Below, one piece after another: positions 16,416 to 25,457 of a stretch of DNA of 64,000 nt. The position numbers and the translations under genes are program-made. Each line of letters opens with the position of its first letter. Within the stretch, counting starts at the first letter, position 1. The DNA lies in the NCBI GenBank assembly GCA_014860445.1, contig JACZJT010000071.1, positions 1-64,000 of the forward strand, read 5' to 3'. Under the pieces are notes generated by a model that worked only from the letters and a program-made list of their open reading frames with translations, had not been told where the DNA came from and ran no database searches. This stretch comes from Burkholderiales bacterium (GTDB taxonomy: Bacteria; Pseudomonadota; Gammaproteobacteria; Burkholderiales; SG8-39).

Positions 16416-17912
16416 TCAGGATGTCCGTCGATGGCGACGGTGATAACTGTACAGCTGCGAGACCACGACGACGGCGGCGATCGCCAGAATGACACCTGAA
16501 CGCGGCCGGGTGAAAAAGATGCCAAGACTATGGTCGCTCATTAGCAGCGCCTGCCGAAGCGAGGTGTCCAGAATATCCGCAAGAATGAAAGCCATAGCCA
16601 TGGGCGCGGCCTCATAGGCGGCGGCTCGGAACAGGTAGCCCACCCCCCCGGAAACCAGCAGTACGCCGACATCGAACCAATTATTGCGCAGCGAATAAGT
16701 GCCGAAGACCGAGACCATTACGATTGCCGGTGCAAGCAGCCAGAACGGCACCCGCAAGAGCTGCACCCACAGACCGACCAGCGGCAAGTTCAACACCAGC
16801 AGCATCATGTTGCCCACGTACATCGAAGCGATCACACCCCAAAAAATGTCGGCATGCTGCACCAACATCATCGGGCCTGGCTGAATGTTCTGGATCAACA
16901 AACCGGCGAACAACACTGCGGTTACTGCGTTACCAGGTAGGCCGAGTGTCAGCAAGGGAACGAACGACGATGTCGCGGCGGCATTATTGGCGGATTCCGG
17001 CCCTGCGACGCCCGCGATCGCTCCTTTTCCGAAACGCTCCGGATGCGCGGAAACCCGTTTTTCCATGGTGTAGCTCAGCAAAGACCCGAGGATCGCCCCG
17101 CCGCCCGGCAACAAGCCGATCAGGAAACCGACCACCGAACCACGACCTATTGCCGGTATCGATTCGCGCCAATCACGTCGTGTGGGCATCAGCTTGCCGA
17201 TCTTCGTCGTGAGCAACGTCGCGCCGTCCTGTTTGCTGAGGTTGTGGAATACCTCGCCCAACCCGAATAGTCCCATCAGCATCGGCACCAACTCGATGCC
17301 GCCGGTCAGATTGATCGACCCCATCGAGAGGCGTTCGACACCGGTCATCAGGTCAACACCGACCAGCCCAAGCAGGATTCCGGCAAGCGCCATCGCAATG
17401 CCGCGAAGCGGCGGGCCACCGGACAATGAAGCACATAGCACGACACCCAATAACGCGAGCGAAAACATCTCGGGCGGACCGAAGTCAACAGCAGCATTCG
17501 CGAAAGCCGGGCCGACGAAGGTCAGGCCGACAATCGCGACAGTCCCGGCGACGAACGATCCGATCGCCGCGATCGCCAACGCAGGCCCCGCTCGGCCCTG
17601 CTTTGCCATCTCGTAACCGTCCAGGCAGGTGATCACGGAAGCCGCCTCTCCCGGCAGCCGCATCAGGATCGAGGTCGTCGAACCGCCATACATGGCACCA
17701 TAATAGATTGCCGAGAGCATGATGATCGAACCAAGAGGCGAGCCCGCCTGATAGGTGAGCGGCAACAGCACCGCGATCGTCGCTACCGGACCAAGCCCAG
17801 GCAGCACGCCAACGAATGTTCCCAGCACGGATCCGATTAACGCGAATATCAGGTTCTCAGGCTGGAATGCCAGTGAGAAACCATACAGGAGCATGTCAAA
17901 CGCACTGCTCAT
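16416..17912 (-). CDS. tctA: TctA, large membrane subunit of tripartite tricarboxylate transporter
   Basis: A 498-residue integral membrane protein with about 12 hydrophobic segments. The two family repeats are clear: [17 protein letters not shown] with [18 protein letters not shown] near the N-terminus, and [20 protein letters not shown] with [19 protein letters not shown] in the middle. It forms the sodium-coupled channel of the TTT system with TctB and receives ligand from TctC. The start at 17912 overlaps the tctB stop in an ATGA arrangement and has gggaa upstream. Confidence 0.95.
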   Translation of the reverse strand: MSSAFDMLLYGFSLAFQPENLIFALIGSVLGTFVGVLPGLGPVATIAVLLPLTYQAGSPLGSIIMLSAIYYGAMYGGSTTSILMRLPGEAASVITCLDGYEMAKQGRAGPALAIAAIGSFVAGTVAIVGLTFVGPAFANAAVDFGPPEMFSLALLGVVLCASLSGGPPLRGIAMALAGILLGLVGVDLMTGVERLSMGSINLTGGIELVPMLMGLFGLGEVFHNLSKQDGATLLTTKIGKLMPTRRDWRESIPAIGRGSVVGFLIGLLPGGGAILGSLLSYTMEKRVSAHPERFGKGAIAGVAGPESANNAAATSSFVPLLTLGLPGNAVTAVLFAGLLIQNIQPGPMMLVQHADIFWGVIASMYVGNMMLLVLNLPLVGLWVQLLRVPFWLLAPAIVMVSVFGTYSLRNNWFDVGVLLVSGGVGYLFRAAAYEAAPMAMAFILADILDTSLRQALLMSDHSLGIFFTRPRSGVILAIAAVVVVSQLYSYHRRHRRTS

Positions 17913-18388
17913 GACATTCCCGGCCAAAGCGACATCGGCACCTTCAACAACACCTTAAACATTAACGTCCCTGCGCCCGTCACCAGCGCGGACACAATCA
18001 GCGAGACCAGAAACGGCCGCTGGTGCAGCAGGCGCATCCACAGCACGCCGAAAATGACTGACGGCAGCACCATGCCTCCCCAAGGAAGCGCCAGGCCGTA
18101 GGCGCACAGCAGGGCGAACGCGACTAGCGGCAGACGCTCCAGCACCACGGCCTCCTCGGGCTCGCGCGGCGGACCATACAGAAACGCTGCGCACACAGCC
18201 AGCAGCAGGCTCGTGCCGAGCGGCAATAGTCCGGGCCCCGGTTCGCCATGCACCCAGTAGCCTAGCTTCCAGGACGCGGCGCCAAATACCAGCGCCAGCG
18301 TCATGAACATGCCCGCAACAAGCCGGCCTGGCGCCAATGCGTACCAGGGAGACAGCTTGCTCGACCTATATGCCGTCCGTGCGCGCAT
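17909..18388 (-). CDS. tctB: TctB, small membrane subunit of tripartite tricarboxylate transporter
   Basis: A 159-residue protein with four predicted membrane helices (about residues 22-42, 55-72, 88-107 and 128-150), the usual TctB plan, and the recurring GPGLLPLG turn after helix 1. Sequence conservation in TctB is low; the call rests on length, topology and position between tctC (7 nt gap) and tctA (4 nt overlap). Confidence 0.9.
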   Translation of the reverse strand: MRARTAYRSSKLSPWYALAPGRLVAGMFMTLALVFGAASWKLGYWVHGEPGPGLLPLGTSLLLAVCAAFLYGPPREPEEAVVLERLPLVAFALLCAYGLALPWGGMVLPSVIFGVLWMRLLHQRPFLVSLIVSALVTGAGTLMFKVLLKVPMSLWPGMS

Positions 18389-18395
18389 TCGCTTC

Positions 18396-19370
18396 CTAGT
18401 TGCCTGCCGCCTTCATGCGCTGAACGAGCTCGGTTGCGTGCTGCAGCTCACTTTGCACCAGTTTTTTCACATCCGGCCCGGCCAGGTCGATTACTTCCAT
18501 GTGAAGGGTCTTCATCGCGTTTCTGAACCCTTCGTTGTCGAGTGCCTTGCGGAATGCGCCCTCTAGCTTCAGGCGCACCGGTTCGGGCATGCCTGCGGGA
18601 CCGATGATCGCCTGCAGCGAGCGCCGCGAGTTGTAACCCAGTTCGCCCAGAGAGGGCACATCGGGATAGGCTTGCGTGCGCTTTGGCGTCGACACGGCAA
18701 GCAGGCGCACCTTCCCCTCCGCGACGAACGGCGCCCATACGGACACCTCGGTAATAAAGTCCACATGTTTGCCTAACAAGGCCGGCATTGAGCCCGCGGA
18801 ACCTTTTTGCGGGATATGCACGAATTTTGCGCCGCTGGACAACATCAGCGCCTCAGTTGTGAGGTGCTGCGTGCTGCCTACGCCCGCGGTCCCATACTTG
18901 ATCTTCCCGGGATGCGCCTTGCCGTCCGCAATGAGCTCGGCAAGGCTCTTCCATGGCGCATCGGCGAGCACTGCGATTCCAATGAGGTTGTCACCATAAT
19001 AGCTAATATAGGAAAACGCCTCGACCGCATCGTAAGGCAGTTGGCGTCCCTGCGCCTTCAGCATATAGGAGGTGGAGGACAAGGTGCCTATCGTATAGCC
19101 GTCGGGTTTGGCGTTCGCCAGTTCGCCCATTCCGATCATCGTCGACGCGCCGGGCTTGTTCACCACCACGATCGGCTGTCCGAGCAGAGCTTCGGCAGCT
19201 TTGGCCAACGCACGACCACTGACGTCGGTACTACCGCCCGGACCCCATGGCACGATCATCGTTATCGGGCGCTCGGGAAATTTGTCTTGCGCGCCAGCCG
19301 GACCGTGGGCGAGAAACCCAGCACAGGCGAGCGCAGCCACCCCAAGCCTAAAACCAAGCATGCTTTTCAT
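18396..19370 (-). CDS. tctC: TctC, periplasmic solute-binding protein (Bug family)
   Basis: A 324-residue precursor with a signal peptide (residues 1-27, AGA before Q28). The mature part shows the Bug/TctC hallmarks: FPERPITMIVPWGPGGSTDV, VVNKPGASTMIGM, AKPDGYTIG, and VHIPQKGSAGSMPALLGKHVDF. Such proteins capture carboxylated ligands in the periplasm and deliver them to TctAB. This suggests the operon's substrate is an organic acid, though ligand identity cannot be read from sequence. It is preceded by the PLP-enzyme gene (28 nt gap) and followed by tctB. Confidence 0.94.
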   Translation of the reverse strand: MKSMLGFRLGVAALACAGFLAHGPAGAQDKFPERPITMIVPWGPGGSTDVSGRALAKAAEALLGQPIVVVNKPGASTMIGMGELANAKPDGYTIGTLSSTSYMLKAQGRQLPYDAVEAFSYISYYGDNLIGIAVLADAPWKSLAELIADGKAHPGKIKYGTAGVGSTQHLTTEALMLSSGAKFVHIPQKGSAGSMPALLGKHVDFITEVSVWAPFVAEGKVRLLAVSTPKRTQAYPDVPSLGELGYNSRRSLQAIIGPAGMPEPVRLKLEGAFRKALDNEGFRNAMKTLHMEVIDLAGPDVKKLVQSELQHATELVQRMKAAGN

Positions 19371-19398
19371 TGTCGATCTCCTTTTCAGTGCGTTGAAA

Positions 19399-20679
19399 TT
19401 ACCGCTTCGTTGTAGCTACAGAATCAAACCCAAACTGCTCGGCAAGCACACGCAGCGTGGTTTCGAACTCCCCGTTCACCAACGGAAGTTCCGGGAGCGC
19501 GCGCGCCGTCGCGTCCGGATCCTTTATCCCTGCCGCCGTGAATAGGGTGACCACCCGGTCTCCCGCCGACATCACACCCGTGCCGCGCAAATGCTCAACG
19601 GCGACGAACGGCGCCAACGCGGACGGCTCTCCGTACAAACCTTCCTGCGCCGCGATCGTCGACTGCCAACGCAGCAGGTCGGCATTGCTCACGCTGACCG
19701 CGCACCCATTCGATCGCCGCAATACGTCGAGCGCCTGGAACGTGCCCTGTGTCGCACCAATTGAAACCGCCAGGGTTTCGTGCGTCTTCGGCATCGCCGG
19801 CGGCGCAGCCAGATTGTCCGCCAACGCCTTGCCGAAGGAACCGTAGATTTCGGCCGCCACCATTCGCGGCAAACGATCGATCCAGCCCCAGGCCTTCATC
19901 TCCAGAAAACCTTTCCACATTCCAACCATCGCGTCACCATAGCAGATGGGCAACACGCACCAATCGGGCACCTGCCAGTCGAGTTGCTCCGCGACCTCGT
20001 ACGCGAGCGTCTTGTAGCCTTCAATGCCGAAGGGATTGCTGCCCACTGCCGGACCGAAGAACGGCGAGGTCGGAAACCAGCCGAACTCACGCACTCCACG
20101 CTCGAGCAACGTCCAGCGATCCGCCTTGTCTCTCGTGCTCAATACCATCGCACCATAGGCGCGCATCTGCGTAAGCATCGGGCCGGCTGCGCCCTGGAAA
20201 GTGAACACAATGCAAGGCAGGCCTGCGCGCGCCGCGTAGGCCGCAACGGCAGCCCCCGCATTTCCAGAAGAACTGGACGCGATGACCCGGGCGCCGAGTT
20301 CTTTCGCCACCGAAATTGCCGAACTTGCCAGCCGATCCTTGAAAGACCAGGTGGGATTGCGCGATTCGTCCTTGGCATAAAGATCGCGAATGCCGATCTT
20401 GGACGCCGCGCGCGGCAGTGGCGTAAGCGGCGTGCCGCCTTCGCCCATCGTAACTGCCGCAGCGCGCCCTACGGGAAGCGCGTCTGCAAATCGCCACATC
20501 GATTTCGAGGGCGTAGAGGAGGGCCGTGGTCGCGGCCCGGACAAACGATCGCCGTAACATACCGTGAGATTTGCCCGCAGCGTGCTGCGGCATGCGGGAC
20601 AATCCGAGGAATGGTGCGCTAGCGGGTACTGGCTTGCGCAACGAACGCACTGTAGGCTGAGGGCTTGCACGTCAGACAA
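19399..20679 (-). CDS. Threonine synthase-like PLP enzyme with N-terminal zinc ribbon
   Basis: A 426-residue fold-type II PLP enzyme. The PLP lysine is in NPTWSFKDR (near residue 113), the phosphate loop is SSSGNAGAAVAAYAA, and the N-terminus carries a C-x2-C ... C-x2-C ribbon (CVRC, CPAC) as in many threonine synthase-like proteins. Inside a catabolic operon it is unlikely to be the housekeeping threonine synthase: beta/gamma-elimination or deamination of an amino-acid-like intermediate is more plausible, by inference. Its start overlaps the M24 peptidase stop by 8 nt. Confidence 0.85.
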   Translation of the reverse strand: MSDVQALSLQCVRCASQYPLAHHSSDCPACRSTLRANLTVCYGDRLSGPRPRPSSTPSKSMWRFADALPVGRAAAVTMGEGGTPLTPLPRAASKIGIRDLYAKDESRNPTWSFKDRLASSAISVAKELGARVIASSSSGNAGAAVAAYAARAGLPCIVFTFQGAAGPMLTQMRAYGAMVLSTRDKADRWTLLERGVREFGWFPTSPFFGPAVGSNPFGIEGYKTLAYEVAEQLDWQVPDWCVLPICYGDAMVGMWKGFLEMKAWGWIDRLPRMVAAEIYGSFGKALADNLAAPPAMPKTHETLAVSIGATQGTFQALDVLRRSNGCAVSVSNADLLRWQSTIAAQEGLYGEPSALAPFVAVEHLRGTGVMSAGDRVVTLFTAAGIKDPDATARALPELPLVNGEFETTLRVLAEQFGFDSVATTKR

Positions 20680-21859
20680 TGCGGAGTTCGCTGGAAGTGC
20701 TCATCAGAGACTCAATGCCGTCTTTGGTGACATGCAGCATGTCCTCGACCTGTAGGCCGGCAAAGCCCATTTCGTAGTAGGGCGTTTCCACGCATATGCA
20801 CATTCCTTCCTCGAACACTTCGCTGCTGCCCGGCGTAATGTTCGGCGCGTCGTAGCCGTCGAGTCCAATGCCATGGCCGACGTGATTGCGCTTATAGTGG
20901 GGAATGCCTTCTTTTCGCACCGTCTCGACTACCTTCTCGAAAACCTCGGACGTGCGCACGCCAGGCTTTATCAGATCGTAGGCTCGCAGAAGACCCGCAC
21001 GGATCGCGCGGTGATAGGTTTTGATCTTGTCCGATGGCTCGCCAAGTACTGCGATTCGCGAAATGTCGGCGCGATAATACATATGACGCCCGCCCACATC
21101 GAATCGAATAACGTCGCCACGTACAAGTTTGCGCTCGGTGGGCTGCCCACTTGAAAGCGCGCTGCGTGGCCCGGTGCAGATTACGCCCAGCACTGGTGTG
21201 CCGCCTTCGGATATGGTCTTGGCGTGAAACGCGTAGGCGAGTTCACGTTCGGTCGCCCCCTCTTTGGCCACCGAAAGCGCCGCGTCGATTGACAGCTCCG
21301 CGACGCGCGCGGAGCCCCGCAGGCGTTTGACTTCTTCCGCGGTCTTCACCGCGCGGGTGTACCGAAACGTTTCGGCCGCGCGTGTAATCGTCGCTCGCGG
21401 GAGTGCCGCGACAAGTTTGTCGAAATACTGCGGAATGATACCGATCTCGTCCACGCCTATGCGCGCCGTATCCAGGCCGCGATCCTGTATTGCCGAAACC
21501 AGCGCGCCGACGGCATCGCCGCAGTCGTCCTCGCTAAGCATGCGCGAGACGCGCTGGTCACGCACTTCGTGATCCACACAGAGGTCGCTCTCTATGGCGA
21601 AAAATCCGTAGCGGCGCACATCCTTGATCTTCACGTCTTGATCGGCGATAAGGTCAAGCGTACCGGTGCTCGCGATCACGGCTTGCTCACCGCACCCCTC
21701 GGCCGGCGTCAGCACATAGGACTGCGGACCGCGCCGTATCCACTGACTCATCGCCCAGAATCCGCTTGTGTATGTGACATTTTCCGGTGCGGTCGCTACG
21801 ATCGCATCCAGGCCTTCGCGCTTCATGCGGTCAAACAAGCGTTGAGTATTCATTAACAT
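20672..21859 (-). CDS. M24-family metallopeptidase (Xaa-Pro peptidase/creatinase-like)
   Basis: A 395-residue 'pita-bread' fold protein: an N-terminal creatinase-type domain (DAIVATAPENVTYTSGFW) and a C-terminal M24 domain. All five expected metal ligands can be seen: Asp in RFDVGG, Asp in RADISR, His in VGHGIGLD, Glu in VETPYYE and Glu in QVEDML. It should therefore be an active dinuclear metallohydrolase for an amide or peptide-like bond. Its ATG overlaps the iclR stop (TGATG) with an AGGAG site upstream. In a catabolic operon it probably hydrolyses a small substrate rather than proline peptides; that is inference. Confidence 0.9.
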   Translation of the reverse strand: MLMNTQRLFDRMKREGLDAIVATAPENVTYTSGFWAMSQWIRRGPQSYVLTPAEGCGEQAVIASTGTLDLIADQDVKIKDVRRYGFFAIESDLCVDHEVRDQRVSRMLSEDDCGDAVGALVSAIQDRGLDTARIGVDEIGIIPQYFDKLVAALPRATITRAAETFRYTRAVKTAEEVKRLRGSARVAELSIDAALSVAKEGATERELAYAFHAKTISEGGTPVLGVICTGPRSALSSGQPTERKLVRGDVIRFDVGGRHMYYRADISRIAVLGEPSDKIKTYHRAIRAGLLRAYDLIKPGVRTSEVFEKVVETVRKEGIPHYKRNHVGHGIGLDGYDAPNITPGSSEVFEEGMCICVETPYYEMGFAGLQVEDMLHVTKDGIESLMSTSSELRIV

Positions 21860-22680
21860 CAGCTTCTCCTGTTTCGCGATGCGTTCGTCGGTCGCCTGGG
21901 AGTGCTATCCGGGGACGGAGGCGCGCCAAGACGTAATGAAATCCGCTCGGCCGCGTCACGCACAAGACGGCAGAGGCTGGGAAGCTTGGCGCGGTCGAGT
22001 TCGTGGCGCGCAAGCGCGCCGCTGATTGCAGCAACTGTCGCGCCGCTGGCGTCGCGCACGGGAGCGCCGATCGCGAAAACACCGACGAGATTTTCTTCGT
22101 CGCATAGGGCGTAGCCTTTCTCACGTGCGCCCGCGAGCTCGGTACGCAGCATGGAAAATCGCGTCGTGGTGCGCGCGGTCAGACGCAGGTACGGCTGCGC
22201 GCCGAGCAATTCCCGCGCGGTCTCTTCGGGCAGCTGCGCAAGGATGACTTTGCCGAGCGCGGTACTGTGCAGGTGCGCCTGGGTACCCGGTGAGCTTTTG
22301 ATTGCAATTGGCCCGCTGCTCTGGAATGTCGCAAGGTAAGCAATTGCATTCCCGCGCAATACCCCTAAGTAGGAATTTAGTTGATGCCTGTCCGCGAGCG
22401 TCTGCAACTCTGCGTACGATTCGCGTGCGAGCATATTGCTGGACAAGAACGCATTGCCTACGGCGAATGCACCGAGACCAACACGGTAGCGGCGCGATGA
22501 TTCCTGTTCCGCAAACCCGGATTTCGCCAAACTCGAAATTAGCCGCTGCGCAATCGCGGGCGACACGCTGATCGCACGCGCTATCTCGCGTACGCCGACG
22601 CCTTCTTTCGAGGCAGCGAGCACCCTCATGATTTGAAGCGCACGGTCGACTGATTGGTTGGTCGAGGGAAAGGCCGGCAT
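21859..22680 (-). CDS. IclR-family transcriptional regulator
   Basis: A 273-residue IclR protein: N-terminal winged helix-turn-helix (residues ~12-70, with GVREIARAISVSPAIAQRLISS as the HTH, given as positions ~25-46) and a C-terminal GAF-like effector domain (AIKSSPGTQAHLHSTALGK region to GATVAAISG). It is the first gene of the long co-directional block and overlaps the next gene, so it is the natural regulator of the whole operon, either as repressor or activator, by inference. The ATG at 22680 has AGGA upstream. Confidence 0.92.
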   Translation of the reverse strand: MPAFPSTNQSVDRALQIMRVLAASKEGVGVREIARAISVSPAIAQRLISSLAKSGFAEQESSRRYRVGLGAFAVGNAFLSSNMLARESYAELQTLADRHQLNSYLGVLRGNAIAYLATFQSSGPIAIKSSPGTQAHLHSTALGKVILAQLPEETARELLGAQPYLRLTARTTTRFSMLRTELAGAREKGYALCDEENLVGVFAIGAPVRDASGATVAAISGALARHELDRAKLPSLCRLVRDAAERISLRLGAPPSPDSTPRRPTNASRNRRS

Positions 22681-22720
22681 TTGTTCCTATTATCGGTACA
22701 CTGTTCCTTATATTGAAATC
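22681..22720 (-). promoter_or_regulatory. Candidate IclR operator/promoter region upstream of the F420 operon
   Basis: Just upstream of the iclR start the minus strand carries two copies of aggaaca about 23 nt apart, one of which doubles as the ribosome site. The AT-rich stretch between them could hold a promoter. Binding by IclR here is a guess from position only. Confidence 0.3.
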
Positions 22721-22743
22721 AGTCTAATGGCGCCCTGAACGTC

Positions 22744-22986
22744 ATGTCAAGGGTCGGCATTTCATTTCCAAGAATCGACTTGGCTTTCGTCGCCCAACGT
22801 ACAGCGCTAAAGCGCCGGATACTCGGCATGAACCTGATTGCAGATGCAGATCTAGATTCGATGCGCTTCTTCATCGTCGCGAGCGGCGGCTTCTATCCCG
22901 AGTTCGCGGCCGACTACGACGAGGTGATGAACGCGTATTTGGACAAGTTCCTGACAGAGGACGAGACCGAGCAAGAGGCCGCGTAA
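22744..22986 (+). CDS. Small hypothetical protein or gene remnant
   Basis: An 80-codon frame; the last ~50 codons show strong G/C preference at the third position and an acidic C-terminus (EDETEQEAA), like real coding sequence of this genome. I do not recognise a family. No good ribosome site precedes the ATG at 22744 or the internal ATG at 22828. It lies immediately before an integrase relic, so it may be part of a decayed mobile segment. Confidence 0.35.
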   Translation: MSRVGISFPRIDLAFVAQRTALKRRILGMNLIADADLDSMRFFIVASGGFYPEFAADYDEVMNAYLDKFLTEDETEQEAA

Positions 22987-22999
22987 ATCAAGGCGCTCG

Positions 23000-23096
23000 G
23001 TTGACCTACCGTTGAATCGAGATGCGGTTGACGTCTTGGAAGCGGAACAAGGCAAGCATCCGGATTACTGCTTCACCTATCGAGGGGCGCGCATCG
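23000..23096 (+). pseudogene. Tyrosine recombinase (phage integrase) fragment
   Basis: Reading the plus strand from 23000 gives VDLPLNRDAVDVL, then GKHPDYCFTYRGARI, which matches the segment of tyrosine recombinases that precedes the catalytic HxxR (typically PLN..A...L then VFTYRGKPI). There is no start codon, no catalytic Arg-His-Arg-Tyr set, and the frame runs into the convergent NlpC/P60 gene. It is a short remnant of an integrated element. Confidence 0.55.
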
Positions 23097-23114
23097 TTGG
23101 CGCAATAGATAACC

Positions 23115-23618
23115 CTAGCCCTCTGACATACGCCGCGCCCCGCTATAGCGCTTGACCCAGTAGCGTCCCTGAAGGTCGTCGATCCTTACCGCTTCGCCCG
23201 TTCGGGGTGCGTGGATAAACAAATGATTGCCCAGATAGATACCGACGTGCGAGAACGCATGGTGCATGGTATTGAAGAACACCAAGTCGCCGGCCTTGAG
23301 TTCATGCTTGGATACCGGCGTACCGCCTTTGCTGATTTCGCGGGAAGCGCGAGGCAGTATCAGCCCCATGCCCTCACGGAACACGTAGCCGACGAAGCCC
23401 GAGCAATCAAAACCGGTCTGCGGTCGGTCGCCGCTGCGGCGATAGCGGATGCCGATTAGTTCGCGGGCGCGATCGATGATTTGTTGAACGTCGTCGCGAT
23501 AGCCGAGAACCCCGGATTTAGTCTCCGCCGCCTGGGTCGGAGACTCCTCGGCGACTGCACATTGCGCAATCAATGCGCAGGCGATGATGCTCGCCCTAAG
23601 AAAGGTCGTGAAACTCAT
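23115..23618 (-). CDS. NlpC/P60-family cell-wall peptidase
   Basis: A 167-residue precursor with a signal peptide (residues 1-23). The NlpC/P60 domain spans ~45-160: catalytic Cys in FDCSGFVGYVF, His in HAFSHVGIYLG and a final His in LFIHAPRTG, the canonical Cys-His-His set. Such enzymes cut the D-gamma-Glu/diaminopimelate bond of peptidoglycan in the periplasm. The start at 23618 (MSFTTFLRA) is chosen because it begins the signal peptide; the longer frame from 23690 is not supported. Confidence 0.9.
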   Translation of the reverse strand: MSFTTFLRASIIACALIAQCAVAEESPTQAAETKSGVLGYRDDVQQIIDRARELIGIRYRRSGDRPQTGFDCSGFVGYVFREGMGLILPRASREISKGGTPVSKHELKAGDLVFFNTMHHAFSHVGIYLGNHLFIHAPRTGEAVRIDDLQGRYWVKRYSGARRMSEG

Positions 23619-23757
23619 GCGGCGCACTATAGCGTCCCGGCGGTTGGGGCGCAATCCGCGATTCCCCGACCCTGACAAGACCGGGACCAATCCAAAGTGC
23701 TAACCATGTCTCCGGTATAAAATGTAAATCATCTGTCCGGTATGGACCGCTGAAGAA

Positions 23758-23833
23758 TGGTGGCCAAGGGTGGAATTGAACCACCGACACACGGATTTTC
23801 AGTCCGCTGCTCTACCAACTGAGCTACTTGGCC
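23758..23833 (-). tRNA. tRNA-Phe (anticodon GAA)
   Basis: The minus strand gives a full cloverleaf: acceptor ggccaag/cttggcc, D-arm agctcagttggtagagc, anticodon loop ctgaaaa in the stem gcgga/tccgt, T-arm with gttcaattcc, and encoded CCA (included in the coordinates). Confidence 0.95.
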
Positions 23834-23974
23834 ATGTTTGAGGCGTCGGCCGCCAAAAGTGAAAAGAATGCCGGTGGCCGAAAAGAGGGCGAATTATAAG
23901 TGGAAAAGGGTCTTTAGCCAAGAAACTGTCGTTTCCGACATAGTGGTTTGCTATTGGAACGACAGCGCGCGAAC

Positions 23975-25438
23975 TCACAACTGATAGTTCAGCGCAAGCC
24001 GCTGCTGCAGCTTGCGCGCCAGCCGCAACGCCTCTTTCAGGATATGGCGGTCCAGTTCATTGAGCGTGTCCGGATCGATGCGGTTCGCGTTGTTCTCGTT
24101 GAGTTCATTGCGTGACGCCTGATTGCGCAGGCGCAGGCTCTGAATAAACAGAAAAGCATCAATGTCGGCCTCGAGTTCCGCCGCGCCCATATGCGCGCCG
24201 GGCGCCGCCGCGCGTAGGCGCTCCACCGTACTGGTTTGCGGCAGCCCCTGCGCGAGCGCGTAAATCCGCGCCACGTCCACGAACAGGCGTGCGCCGTAGG
24301 CTTTCAAATCTATGCTGTGCGGCGCGTCCGCGGTGTCCTCGGTGGCGAAATCGCGCAGAGTGCCGAGCGCCGGCCGCACTTTCACTGCATTTTCCGCCAT
24401 CATGCGAAGAAACGTCGCATTGGCTCCCGTCCGCTGCAGTATCCAGTGGCGCAGGTCGGCAGCCAGGGTCGCGTCGCCGTAGAGCGGGCGGAAATCGAAA
24501 TAGATGGTCGCGTCGAGCAGCGCTTTCGGATCCCAGTTCTCCAGCCAGCCGGCCATCTTGCGCCGCCACTCTTCGACTGACAGACAGAGTTCGGGGTTGG
24601 ACGCCATGATGTTGCCCTTGCACCAGCAGAATCCGCAGGCGTCCAGCGCCTCGTTCACTTCCCGCGCGAACGGCAGCAGCCGCGCGCGTACCGCGTCAGG
24701 CGCCGCGCCGTCGTGCGCTGAAAATATGATGCCGTTGTCCTGGTCGGTGCTGAAGGTCTGCTCCAGGCGGCCTTCGCTCCCGAATGCGAGCCAGCACCAG
24801 CTCGTTTGCTCCCACTGATGGCGCTTGCGCACGACTTCGATCACGCGCTGGCACAGCCGGTCGTTCAACACCGTGACGTACAGAGTCAGCTGCTCGGCGG
24901 CGACCCCCTGGTTCACGAGCAAGCGCGTGAGCCTGTTGATTTCTGCCGCGATGTTTACCAGCGTGGCGACTTCGCCCGCAAGGCGGATTTCGGTGGTGAG
25001 TTCGCCCAGGCCGAGCCGCTGCAGCGAAAACAGGTCCCGCTCCGACACCACGCCGATGAGCTGTTCCTCGTCGGTCACCAGCACATGCCGGATGCGCTTG
25101 CTGACCATGGTGAGTGCCGCCTCGTAGGCGAAGGCGTGGGCGGGAAGCGCGATGGGGTCTCCGGTCATGAGTTCCGCCACCAGTCCTGCGTCCTGGCCGC
25201 GCGCGACGGCCGCGAGCAGATCGCGCTCGCTGAAAATCCCCACCGGCCGGTAGTCCGCATCGACCACGACAATCGAACCGACGCCGCGCTCGTGCATGAT
25301 GCCCACCGCTTCGCGCACGCTCCGGTCTCCGGTGCAGACCACCGGTTCGTTGCGGATCAGCGCGCGCAGCGGCAGCGCCAGCGTTTGCTGCTCACCCGCT
25401 AGCCGGTGTTCGAGCTGAACCTTTATTTTTGCCGACAT
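23975..25438 (-). CDS. CBS-domain/DUF294 putative nucleotidyltransferase
   Basis: A 487-residue cytosolic protein. Residues ~30-145 hold two CBS repeats (REAVGIMHERGVGSIVVVD and the VSKRIRHVLVTDEEQLIGVVSERD region). Residues ~165-305 are the DUF294 nucleotidyltransferase-like domain with GSEGR at 220-224 and the metal-binding TDQDNG at 231-236, and the rest is the DUF294 C-terminal helical domain. Relatives are found beside acetate or symporter-linked sensor kinases and are thought to be regulatory uridylyl/adenylyl transferases; activity is not established. It follows the PAS-exonuclease gene by 19 nt, so the two likely form an operon. Confidence 0.88.
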   Translation of the reverse strand: MSAKIKVQLEHRLAGEQQTLALPLRALIRNEPVVCTGDRSVREAVGIMHERGVGSIVVVDADYRPVGIFSERDLLAAVARGQDAGLVAELMTGDPIALPAHAFAYEAALTMVSKRIRHVLVTDEEQLIGVVSERDLFSLQRLGLGELTTEIRLAGEVATLVNIAAEINRLTRLLVNQGVAAEQLTLYVTVLNDRLCQRVIEVVRKRHQWEQTSWCWLAFGSEGRLEQTFSTDQDNGIIFSAHDGAAPDAVRARLLPFAREVNEALDACGFCWCKGNIMASNPELCLSVEEWRRKMAGWLENWDPKALLDATIYFDFRPLYGDATLAADLRHWILQRTGANATFLRMMAENAVKVRPALGTLRDFATEDTADAPHSIDLKAYGARLFVDVARIYALAQGLPQTSTVERLRAAAPGAHMGAAELEADIDAFLFIQSLRLRNQASRNELNENNANRIDPDTLNELDRHILKEALRLARKLQQRLALNYQL

Positions 25439-25457
25439 GAGCTGCCTCGCCCCCCGT

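Noticed and set aside
19399..20679. Housekeeping threonine synthase (thrC)
   Set aside because: Family membership is right, but the catabolic operon context and the absence of other threonine genes argue against this specific name.
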